From NCBI GenBank assembly GCA_030620935.1, contig JAUXIP010000137.1:1-6148 (forward strand): a DNA stretch of 6,148 bases. The letters are read 5' to 3'. Positions 1 to 6,148 of the stretch are shown piece by piece. The notes under the pieces are model-generated. The model searched no databases. It worked only from the letters and a program-made list of their open reading frames with translations, and had not been told where the DNA came from. The translations under genes and the position numbers were made by a program. Position 1 is the first letter of the stretch, and each line of letters begins with the position of its first letter. Source of the DNA: Deltaproteobacteria bacterium. GTDB lineage: Bacteria; Desulfobacterota_B; Binatia; UBA9968.

Positions 1-77
1 GGGGGAATCGAACCCCCACGGGTGTTACCCCACAGGATCCTGAATCCTGCGCGTCTACCAAGTTCCGCCACTTTCGC
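1..77 (-). tRNA. tRNA-Leu, anticodon CAG (3' end cut by window edge)
   Basis: This transfer RNA decodes CUG leucine codons. Read on the minus strand, the 5' acceptor strand GCGAAAG lies at 77-71, followed by TG and a D arm that begins GCGG and contains TTGGTAGAC. The anticodon stem CAGGA (49-45) pairs perfectly with TCCTG (37-33) around the loop TTCAGGA, so the anticodon CAG sits at 42-40 with T before it and G after it. A 15-nt variable arm (32-18) with a GGG/CCC helix is the long class II arm expected for leucine. The T stem is GGGGG (17-13) paired with CCCCC (5-1) around TTCGATT. The 3' acceptor strand, discriminator base and CCA fall outside the window, so the acceptor stem cannot be checked. 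The gene runs divergently from the protein-coding unit. Confidence 0.96.
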
Positions 78-102
78 CCGAAAAATAACCCCGCGATTTC
101 AC

Positions 103-130
103 ATCATACTTGAGGTTTGCTCTTTGTCAA
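103..130 (-). promoter_or_regulatory. Sigma-70 type promoter of the tRNA-Leu gene
   Basis: On the minus strand, 130-125 reads TTGACA, a perfect -35 box. After a 16-bp spacer, 108-103 reads TATGAT, one base from the consensus -10 box. Transcription would start near position 96, giving a leader of about 20 nt before the mature tRNA 5' end at 77, a normal distance for a stable RNA gene. The element ends only about 30 bp before the start of the divergent receiver-like gene. The two transcription units therefore share a very short regulatory region. Confidence 0.82.
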
Positions 131-159
131 GATAAGGATGAGACATCATTGAGAAAACA

Positions 160-705
160 ATGAGTAAAATTCTCCTCATCGAACCATACAAGATGTTGCG
201 CCAGGCTATCAGTCTTTCTCTTACTCCCGAGCACGAAGTGCAGGTGGACGAGGGTCTGAGCTCTGATCGCATCGGGTCCCTCGATAATTACGATCTTCTG
301 ATCGTCGATGCAGCCGCCTTGCGGGAAAGAGGCCGATTGACTGCCGAAGTTGCCGGTGACATCCAGGCTTGTAAGGCAGGCGTCCTTTGGCTGGAAGACG
401 ATGAATCCTCTGAGGCTCCAAAGCGGGATAAGCTGGTAAGGATCCGGAAGCCGATTGAGAAGGGGACCTTTCAAGCGGCGTTGTCTGGCCTTCTCTCGTC
501 AGAGGGGGTTCCCAAGCCGGAAACCGCTCTCGGCACGGCCGAGACACCAAAACCCGGCAGGCATGAGAAAGCAATGGATAAAAAGCGCGCCGAGGTGTCG
601 GATCAAACCGCTTTTGAGTTTATCGACCTCGTGGACGTAGTGCAGAAGGAGTCGAATCCTGAGCAAGCAAAGAAGCCTGCCGGCAAATCAAGGGAGTCGA
701 AGTAG
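160..705 (+). CDS. Receiver-like (degenerate CheY-fold) protein with a charged C-terminal tail
   Basis: This 181-residue protein has an N-terminal half patterned like a response-regulator receiver domain: MSKILLIEP (strand 1), YDLLIVD ending in Asp50 at the phospho-acceptor position, AGVLWLED (strand 4), and RKPI with the conserved Lys97. Two features of the active site are altered. The acidic pair after strand 1 is Glu8-Pro9 rather than Asp-Asp, and the Thr/Ser at the end of strand 4 appears to be Glu79. Magnesium-dependent phosphorylation is therefore doubtful. Residues from about 115 are rich in Lys, Glu, Ser and Pro and look disordered, apart from a hydrophobic patch FEFIDLVDVV at 152-161. 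There is no output domain, signal peptide or membrane segment. The ATG at 160 has only a weak GAG at 151-153. A better AAGGA (134-138) would suit a rare ATT start at 148, and an in-frame TGA at 139 blocks further extension. The gene ends 4 nt before valS and is probably cotranscribed with it. The function is unknown. Confidence 0.8.
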   Translation: MSKILLIEPYKMLRQAISLSLTPEHEVQVDEGLSSDRIGSLDNYDLLIVDAAALRERGRLTAEVAGDIQACKAGVLWLEDDESSEAPKRDKLVRIRKPIEKGTFQAALSGLLSSEGVPKPETALGTAETPKPGRHEKAMDKKRAEVSDQTAFEFIDLVDVVQKESNPEQAKKPAGKSRESK

Positions 706-709
706 GTTT

Positions 710-3502
710 ATGTTAAAGCAACTCGACAAGACTTATTCGCACAGAGACGTCGAAAACAGGTGGTACAAGTACTGGTTGGGAGGGAAACACTTCCGACCTT
801 CAGGATCGGGTCCCTATTTTTCCATGGTCATTCCGCCACCCAACGTCACCGGATCGCTGCACATGGGACATGCTCTCAACAACACTCTTCAGGACATTCT
901 TTGCCGCTATAAGAGAATGGATGGATATGCGGTCCTCTGGATACCGGGAACGGATCATGCCGGCATCGCGACGCAAAATGTAGTGGAGCGCCGGTTGGCA
1001 GAGCAGGGAATGACTCGGGCCCAATTGGGCAGGGCCAAGTTTATAGAAAACGTCTGGGTTTGGCGCAAAGAGACGGGAAGCACGATCCTCCAGCAGCTCA
1101 AGGCTCTGGGAGTTTCCTGCGACTGGGGCCGCGAGCGCTTCACCATGGACGAGGGGCTTTCCCTGGCCGTCCGCGAGGCTTTTGTGCGTCTTTGGGAAGA
1201 GGGACTTCTGTATCGGGCGGAGCGGTTGATCAACTGGTGTCCCCGTTGCAAAACAGCCTTGGCCGATATCGAAGTGGTCCACGAGGAGATCGATGGACAT
1301 CTCTGGCACATCCGCTATCCCTTGGTGGACGATCCTTCACGGCATCTGATTGTTGCCACCACGCGGCCCGAGACCATGCTTGGAGACACGGCGGTTGCGG
1401 TCCATCCGGAGGACGAGCGTTACGAAGACGCCATCGGACGTAAAGTCACCCTACCCATTGTTGGCCGCGAGATTCCTGTCATCTCCGATGGCTTTGTCGA
1501 TCGGGAATTTGGCACCGGGGCTCTGAAAATCACTCCCGGCCATGATTTTAACGATTTTGAGATTGGGGAGAAGCATGGCTTGGAGAAGATCAGTATCTTT
1601 GACGAGGAGGCGCGGGTCAGTCCAAGCGATTTTCTGGAGGGAAACGGCGAGGAGCCGTCATGGCTAAAACGGTACAAGCTTAAAGAGCGGTACGAAGCTA
1701 GGAAGCTCGTCGTGGAAGAGCTTAAGGAAAAAGGACTGTTGGAAAAAATCGAGCCCTACCGTCACAGCTTGGGCCGGTGCTACCGCTGTCACACGGTGAT
1801 CGAGCCTTACCTCACGCCTCAGTGGTTCGTCAAGATTCAACCCCTGGCCGGGCCCGCTACCGACGCGGTACGGGAAGGGCGGATCCGGATTATTCCCGAG
1901 GGGTGGAGTAACTCTTACTTTGCCTGGATGGAGAACATAAAGGACTGGTGTGTGTCACGCCAGATTTGGTGGGGCCACCAGATTCCGGCCTGGTATTGCC
2001 GGAGCTGTAACGAGAACTATATGCTTAAGACAGCCACGGGAGATATCTTTTTATCCCGAGAGGCTCAACCCATCGTCGGCCGTCAAGCTCCAAGCCGTTG
2101 TTCCAAGTGTGGAGGAACTACATTCGTTCAAGATCCGGATGTTCTAGACACCTGGTTTTCTTCCGCCCTCTGGCCTTTCTCCACGCTCGGATGGCCGGAG
2201 CAGACCGATGATCTAAAAACATTCTATCCTACTTCGGTGCTGGTTACCGGCTTTGATATCCTCTTTTTCTGGGTGGCCCGTATGATCATGATGGCGCTCA
2301 AATTGGTGGGGGAAGTGCCCTTTCGCGAGGTCTATATCCATGCCCTGGTACGCGACCAGGAAGGGCAGAAGATGTCAAAATCCAAAGGCAACGTGATCGA
2401 CCCTCTTGAAGTGATAAACCGCCACGGAACCGACGCATTCCGTTTTACCCTTGCCTCCATGGCTGCTATGGGACGCGATGTAAAGCTCTCAGAGGAGCGC
2501 ATCACCGGATACCAGAATTTTGTCAATAAGCTTTGGAACGCGGCGCGTTTCGTGCTGATGAATCTGACTATTCGCGATGTCGAGTACGAAAAAACCCTAA
2601 AAAAGATAGCAGGGGAGAAGCAGAACCTTGCTGACGAGTGGATTCTCTCGCGGCTGGCCTCGACTGTTGCCCAGGCCCGCGAGGCGATCGATTCCTATCG
2701 CTTCAATGAATTCGCTCACCACCTTTACCAATTTATCTGGCATGAGTTCTGCGACTGGTATGTCGAGATGAGCAAGCTGTCGCTCAATAGCGGTGATGAT
2801 AACGAACGCTGGAGAACTGAAGAAACTCTCGCTACGGTGCTGGAGAACATCCTGCTACTGCTCCATCCTCTGATGCCGTTTGTCACCGAGGAGCTCTGGC
2901 AAACCCTTACAGACAGGAAAAACGCTGGGAAGGGAGACGCGAGCCTAGAGGGACAAGCGGAAAGTATCATGATCGAAAGCTACCCGAAACCAAAGACGGA
3001 ATGGATTAAGCCCCAGGTCGAAGAGAAAGTCGGATTTTTAATCGACATTGTCCGTGCCATAAGGAACTTGCGGACGGAGACAAAGTGTCCCCCCTCGAAG
3101 GAAGTCCCAGTGGTTCTCTTTGGAACCGAGGAGGATCTCGCCTTTCTTAAAAATCAGGAGGCCCATCTCCGTTCCCTGGCACGCGCGGGCTCGCTAGAAT
3201 ATCTAACGGCCGGAGAGAGGCCTAAGGCCGCGGCTACTACGGTTGTCGGGGCAACGCAGATCTATCTTCTGCTCGGTGACATGACGCACTTACGAGAGGA
3301 GAAAAAACGCCTTGAGAAAGAGGTCCGAAAAGTGGAGGAAGAATTAGCCCGGGCTCACAAAAAACTCGGCAATGAGCAATTTCTTGCTAAGGCCAAGGAG
3401 GAAGTGATTCAAAAAGACAAGGCCAAGGCTATGGAATTCGGAGATAAAATTAAGAAACTGAACCATAGCTTGGCTAGGATTCGAGAGCTGGAGTCTGTGT
3501 AA
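710..3502 (+). CDS. valS: Valine--tRNA ligase (ValRS)
   Basis: This cytoplasmic class Ia aminoacyl-tRNA synthetase makes valyl-tRNA and hydrolyses misactivated threonine. It is complete at 930 residues, a normal length. The N-terminal Rossmann half carries PPPNVTG followed by the HIGH motif as HMGH (51-54). The editing domain spans roughly 195-345, with TTRPETMLGD (217-226), REFGTGALKI (265-274) and a GHDFND segment (277-282). The Arg, Phe, Lys, Thr and Asp residues I remember as editing-pocket residues in the Thermus enzyme are present. Four CxxC pairs (177-180, 357-360, 430-433, 464-467) suggest zinc sites. DVLDTWFSSALWP follows at 478-490 and the KMSKS loop is exact at 554-558. The anticodon-binding helical domain covers about 640-790, and residues 858-928 form the charged C-terminal coiled coil. 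AGGGAG at 691-696 and AGG at 704-706 are candidate ribosome binding sites. The short distance to its neighbours points to an operon. Confidence 0.98.
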   Translation: MLKQLDKTYSHRDVENRWYKYWLGGKHFRPSGSGPYFSMVIPPPNVTGSLHMGHALNNTLQDILCRYKRMDGYAVLWIPGTDHAGIATQNVVERRLAEQGMTRAQLGRAKFIENVWVWRKETGSTILQQLKALGVSCDWGRERFTMDEGLSLAVREAFVRLWEEGLLYRAERLINWCPRCKTALADIEVVHEEIDGHLWHIRYPLVDDPSRHLIVATTRPETMLGDTAVAVHPEDERYEDAIGRKVTLPIVGREIPVISDGFVDREFGTGALKITPGHDFNDFEIGEKHGLEKISIFDEEARVSPSDFLEGNGEEPSWLKRYKLKERYEARKLVVEELKEKGLLEKIEPYRHSLGRCYRCHTVIEPYLTPQWFVKIQPLAGPATDAVREGRIRIIPEGWSNSYFAWMENIKDWCVSRQIWWGHQIPAWYCRSCNENYMLKTATGDIFLSREAQPIVGRQAPSRCSKCGGTTFVQDPDVLDTWFSSALWPFSTLGWPEQTDDLKTFYPTSVLVTGFDILFFWVARMIMMALKLVGEVPFREVYIHALVRDQEGQKMSKSKGNVIDPLEVINRHGTDAFRFTLASMAAMGRDVKLSEERITGYQNFVNKLWNAARFVLMNLTIRDVEYEKTLKKIAGEKQNLADEWILSRLASTVAQAREAIDSYRFNEFAHHLYQFIWHEFCDWYVEMSKLSLNSGDDNERWRTEETLATVLENILLLLHPLMPFVTEELWQTLTDRKNAGKGDASLEGQAESIMIESYPKPKTEWIKPQVEEKVGFLIDIVRAIRNLRTETKCPPSKEVPVVLFGTEEDLAFLKNQEAHLRSLARAGSLEYLTAGERPKAAATTVVGATQIYLLLGDMTHLREEKKRLEKEVRKVEEELARAHKKLGNEQFLAKAKEEVIQKDKAKAMEFGDKIKKLNHSLARIRELESV

Positions 3503-3516
3503 GGGACGAAGCCACA

Positions 3517-4371
3517 ATGGATCTCCAAATCACTCCCCAGATCGAAGACCTGTTAAGGATGGCCTTGCAAGAAGACATCGGGGCAGGCGATATAACCACG
3601 ATGGCGACGGTCTCTCCCGAGGCAGAGGGCAAGGGGTGGTTCCGGGCCAAACGCGACGGTGTTGTGGCCGGGCTTTTCCTGCTGGAAAAAATCTTCTCAC
3701 AGCTCGACAACCGTGTCCGCGTTCGCTGTCTGTGTCGTGACGGGGACGAGGTCAATCAAGGAACTGTCGTGGCCGAAGCGGACGGGCCTGTCAGGGCGCT
3801 GCTCCTGGGAGAGAGGACCGCTCTCAACATCCTCCAGCGTTTGTCGGGCACCGCCACTCTAACTCGTCGCTACGTTGACGCGGTGAAAGATCTCCCGTGC
3901 AAGATCATCGATACGCGCAAGACCACGCCGGGGCTTCGGACATTGGAAAAATATGCGGTGCGGATGGGCGGCGGCATGAATCACCGCATCGGCCTCTACG
4001 ACGCAGCCCTGGTAAAGGATAATCACATTGTTGCCTCAGGCTCGATTGCTAAGGCTGTGCAAAAAATCCGAAGCCAGGCTCCCTTCATGGCAAGAATCGA
4101 GGTGGAATGTACCGGCCTTAAGCAGATTCAAGAGGCGCTGGACGCGGGGGCGGAGGTGATAATGTTGGACAATATGTCGACCAAGGAAATGGCCGAGGCC
4201 GTCAAACTCGTCAAAAAGCGGGCCTGGGTGGAGGCATCAGGGGGTATCACGATCGACAGAGTGCGAGAGGTAGCTGAAACCGGAGTAGATTTCATTTCCG
4301 TCGGTGCTTTGACTCATTCGGCGCCGGCGATTGATTTCAACATGAAAATTGGTCCGGTTAAGCGTCAATGA
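3517..4371 (+). CDS. nadC: Nicotinate-nucleotide diphosphorylase (carboxylating), quinolinate phosphoribosyltransferase
   Basis: NadC converts quinolinate and phosphoribosyl pyrophosphate to nicotinate mononucleotide, carbon dioxide and pyrophosphate, the last step specific to de novo NAD synthesis. The 284-residue length is typical. Family signatures occur in order: EDIGAGDIT (19-27), ERTALNILQRLSGTAT (99-114), DTRKTTPGLR (132-141), GGGMNHRIGLYD (151-162), the catalytic-region Lys167 in VKDNH, EVEC (195-198), MLDNM (216-220), EASGGI (239-244) and SVGALTHS (261-268). The Arg, Lys and His residues that bind the two carboxylates and the phosphates are therefore retained. The start is supported by AAGGGA at 3501-3506, which overlaps the valS stop codon and lies 10 nt upstream. 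No nadA or nadB is in the window. The last codons overlap birA by an ATGA, implying coupled translation. Confidence 0.97.
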   Translation: MDLQITPQIEDLLRMALQEDIGAGDITTMATVSPEAEGKGWFRAKRDGVVAGLFLLEKIFSQLDNRVRVRCLCRDGDEVNQGTVVAEADGPVRALLLGERTALNILQRLSGTATLTRRYVDAVKDLPCKIIDTRKTTPGLRTLEKYAVRMGGGMNHRIGLYDAALVKDNHIVASGSIAKAVQKIRSQAPFMARIEVECTGLKQIQEALDAGAEVIMLDNMSTKEMAEAVKLVKKRAWVEASGGITIDRVREVAETGVDFISVGALTHSAPAIDFNMKIGPVKRQ

Positions 4372-5210
4372 AAAACGATGAAGGGAACAAAGGGACCCAT
4401 GAGGCTGCCGTGCCGCTACAGATCGAGAAGGTTAAAGAAGGCACGGAGACCCGCCGCTTAGGGAAAATAATCCATTATTTCGTCGAGATCGATTCCACCA
4501 ATACCTATGCCTTTAAACGTGCGCAGGAAGGGGGTGTAGAAGGCGAGATTGTGGTCTCAGAGGGCCAAACTCGCGGAAAAGGGAGAATGGGCAGGCATTG
4601 GGCCTCTCCCGCCTATCTGAACCTCTATTTTTCGGTCATTCTTCGGCCCAAGCTTCCTCCGGCCGAGGCACCCCAGCTTACCTTGATGTCCGCCGTCGCT
4701 CTGGCGGAAACAGTCCAGTCTTTTCTGCCGTATCCTCCAGAAATCAAGTGGCCTAACGACATCATAGTGGGAGGGAAAAAGTTAGCCGGGATTTTGACCG
4801 AAGCATCCTGTGAGTCCGATAAAATACTCTTCGTAATCATTGGGATAGGAGTGAATCTTAATTTTACACTGGCACTTATGCCGGAGGCGATTCAGGACCA
4901 CACCACCTCCATCCTGATTCTGACCCAAAAGCCGGTGGATCGGACCGCCTTTATGCAGCGATTGATTCATAACCTGGATAAATGTTATGGGGAACTTGAA
5001 GATAAAGGGTTCTCGTTCTTGGCTCGTCGATGGGAAAGTTTCTTTGGACTTAAGGGGAAAAATATCAAGATACAAATGACATCTTCTCCCGATCAAGCCA
5101 CCTGCGGAAAGGCCATGGGCATCGACAGCGACGGGGCCTTGATCCTGGAGGATGACCGAGGGGTTCTGAGAAGAATTATTGCCGGGGAAGTTTTTCCGGG
5201 GGATTCTTGA
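4368..5210 (+). CDS. birA: Biotin--[acetyl-CoA-carboxylase] ligase, lacking a DNA-binding domain
   Basis: This biotin protein ligase forms biotinyl-AMP and transfers biotin to a lysine of carboxyl-carrier proteins. The 280-residue product shows the catalytic core: DSTN (42-45), the biotinyl-AMP loop RGKGRMGRHW (69-78), KWPND (127-131), the catalytic-lysine segment GGKKLAGILTE (135-145) and GIGVNLN (159-165). A small C-terminal SH3-like domain follows at about 226-276. There is no N-terminal winged helix-turn-helix. The first 36 residues are a polar segment ending RRLGKIIHYF, so the protein is monofunctional and should not act as the biotin repressor. The start is firm: the ATG overlaps the nadC stop (ATGA at 4368-4371), and an in-frame TAA at 4359-4361 leaves no room for more N-terminal sequence. 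The end abuts or overlaps coaX. Confidence 0.95.
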   Translation: MKNDEGNKGTHEAAVPLQIEKVKEGTETRRLGKIIHYFVEIDSTNTYAFKRAQEGGVEGEIVVSEGQTRGKGRMGRHWASPAYLNLYFSVILRPKLPPAEAPQLTLMSAVALAETVQSFLPYPPEIKWPNDIIVGGKKLAGILTEASCESDKILFVIIGIGVNLNFTLALMPEAIQDHTTSILILTQKPVDRTAFMQRLIHNLDKCYGELEDKGFSFLARRWESFFGLKGKNIKIQMTSSPDQATCGKAMGIDSDGALILEDDRGVLRRIIAGEVFPGDS

Positions 5211-5221
5211 CGGGAAGCTCG

Positions 5222-6016
5222 ATGCTTCTAGCGATCGATATCGGGAATACCAACATGGTCTTGGGGGTCTACGAGGGCAAGAAACTCGTCACCCACTGGC
5301 GCCTGTTAACACAGCCCGAACGGACCGCCGACGAGTATGGCGCCTTGATCTCTCATCTGGCCTCCTCCAAAGGCATGGACTGTGACCGGGTCCATGCCAT
5401 CGTTATATCCTGTGTTGTTCCCCCGATGCTGGGTATGATCCAAGAGCTTGGACAGGGGTTGTTCGGGATTCAGCCCTTAGTGGTCGGACCGGGCGTGAAG
5501 ACCGGCATGCCGATTCTTTACGAAAGCCCAAAAGAGGTGGGAGCGGATCGGATCTGTAACGGGGTAGCGGCATACGAAAAATTCCAGGATTGCTGTATCG
5601 CCGTCGACTTTGGGACGGCCACCACCTTCGATTTCATCTCCAAGAAGGGGGAATATCTCGGCGGGTCCATCGCGCCGGGTCTGCTCATTTCCGTAGAAGC
5701 CCTATTCCAAAGGGCCTCCAAACTTCCTCGAGTAGAGATCGTCAAGCCAAAAGGGGTCGTAGGGAAAAACCCCATCCATTCGATTCAATCCGGTATTTTT
5801 TACGGCCATGTTGCCCTGGTGGATGGTATCGTCCGGCAAATACAGAAGGAAAATCGAGTCCGGGCCAGAGTGGTTGCTACCGGCGGGTTGGCACATCTGA
5901 TCGCGCAGGAATCCTCTGTTATCGAAGAGGTGAATGAGTTTCTGACATTGGACGGGCTCCGGATCATCTATGAAAGGAATACACTGGAGGATACGAAGAA
6001 AAGAGCACAACAATAA
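5222..6016 (+). CDS. coaX: Type III pantothenate kinase
   Basis: CoaX phosphorylates pantothenate with ATP, the first step of coenzyme A synthesis. The type III enzyme belongs to the ASKHA (actin-like) fold and is known to be insensitive to CoA feedback and to need a monovalent cation. Starting from the ATG at 5222 it has 264 residues, the usual length. It carries the phosphate loop DIGNTN (6-11), SCVVPP (63-68), EVGADR (105-110) with the catalytic Asp109, DFGTATTFD (129-137), GGSIAPG (147-153), ATGGLA (219-224) and LDGL (243-246). The ATG is preferred because family members begin directly with this MLLAIDIGNTN-type strand and because GGGAAG lies 4 nt upstream. A TTG at 5207, overlapping the birA stop as TTGA and preceded by GGGGGA, would add five residues and remains possible. 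Confidence 0.96.
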   Translation: MLLAIDIGNTNMVLGVYEGKKLVTHWRLLTQPERTADEYGALISHLASSKGMDCDRVHAIVISCVVPPMLGMIQELGQGLFGIQPLVVGPGVKTGMPILYESPKEVGADRICNGVAAYEKFQDCCIAVDFGTATTFDFISKKGEYLGGSIAPGLLISVEALFQRASKLPRVEIVKPKGVVGKNPIHSIQSGIFYGHVALVDGIVRQIQKENRVRARVVATGGLAHLIAQESSVIEEVNEFLTLDGLRIIYERNTLEDTKKRAQQ

Positions 6017-6123
6017 CCACAATCCGTGCGTAAGCTTTCAACACCTAAAAACCCAGCCGTCGGGAGGTGGCGGGTGCAAAGCGGCCCTTATCGACGGATC
6101 AGGGAATAACAAGAGGGAGAGGT

Positions 6124-6148
6124 ATGGCGGGAATAGAGATCGGCAAAC
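6124..6148 (+). CDS. Start of an unidentified downstream gene (cut by window edge)
   Basis: Only eight codons are visible, reading MAGIEIGK, so the product cannot be assigned. The start is supported by a purine-rich Shine-Dalgarno stretch, GAGGGAGAGG at 6113-6122, with the GGGAG core about 4 nt before the ATG. It has the same orientation as the preceding operon. An in-frame GTG at 6067 could extend it by 19 codons but lacks a well-spaced ribosome binding site, so I do not favour it. No terminator is evident between coaX and this gene, so it may continue the same transcript. Confidence 0.6.

Noticed and set aside
138..152. A four-codon minicistron (ATG AGA CAT CAT TGA) in front of the receiver-like gene, as a possible leader peptide.
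   Set aside because: The purine stretch AAGGA directly touches its ATG, leaving no usable ribosome-binding spacing, and the peptide is too short to show any attenuation logic.
800..1309. Long antisense reading frame (169 codons) within valS, plus a similar one at 127-474 under the receiver-like gene.
   Set aside because: They lie opposite unmistakable or well-supported coding sequence, show no recognisable domain, and have compositions expected from reading a coding strand backwards.
2030..2100. Possible inserted segment in ValRS between the two CxxC pairs at residues 430-433 and 464-467.
   Set aside because: The spacing and flanking motifs are compatible with normal variation in the zinc-binding insert of class Ia synthetases, and total length is ordinary.
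6050..6100. A cyclic di-GMP-I (GEMM) riboswitch suggested by the string GGGTGCAAAGC.
   Set aside because: The upstream GGGCAAACC-type segment and the downstream AGGTAGC...TACCG segment are both missing, and the base changes in the matching piece are not conservative. I therefore did not list it as a feature.
6017..6110. A rho-independent terminator after coaX.
   Set aside because: There is no stable short-loop GC stem followed by a run of T. The only inverted repeat has a 29-nt loop and is followed by GATCAGGG, not T.

Overview
The window reads as ordinary bacterial core chromosome, densely packed with housekeeping genes, and not as an accessory island. The order receiver-like protein, valS, nadC, birA, coaX, together with mid-range GC and Shine-Dalgarno leaders, resembles what I remember from Desulfobacterota/Deltaproteobacteria (Geobacter, Desulfuromonas and Syntrophobacter relatives) and from some neighbouring phyla such as Methylomirabilota. 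That placement comes from gene order and memory of family sequences, not from a search.

Layout. Positions 1-77 hold most of a tRNA-Leu(CAG) gene on the minus strand, cut by the left window edge. It is driven by a near-consensus promoter (TTGACA, 16 bp, TATGAT) at 103-130. All other genes run rightward. At 160-705 is a small protein with a degenerate CheY-like receiver domain and a charged, probably disordered tail. It is followed at very short distances by valS (710-3502), nadC (3517-4371), birA (4368-5210) and coaX (5222-6016). The junctions are a 4-nt gap, a 14-nt gap, a 4-nt ATGA overlap, and either an 11-nt gap or a 4-nt overlap depending on the coaX start. This spacing indicates one polycistronic, translationally linked unit. 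Positions 6017-6123 form a 107-nt spacer with no clear terminator, then a purine-rich ribosome binding site and the first eight codons of another rightward gene.

How the genes fit together. ValRS charges tRNA-Val. NadC makes nicotinate mononucleotide for NAD. BirA activates biotin and attaches it to carboxylase carrier domains. CoaX phosphorylates pantothenate, the committed step to coenzyme A. The unit therefore joins one translation enzyme to three cofactor enzymes, headed by a receiver-like protein of unknown function.

I found no mobile element, CRISPR array, phage gene or frameshift. The points most worth a second look are the degenerate receiver with its hydrophobic tail motif, the BirA that lacks the DNA-binding domain but seems to keep the linker that would follow it, the coaX start choice, and the spacer after coaX.
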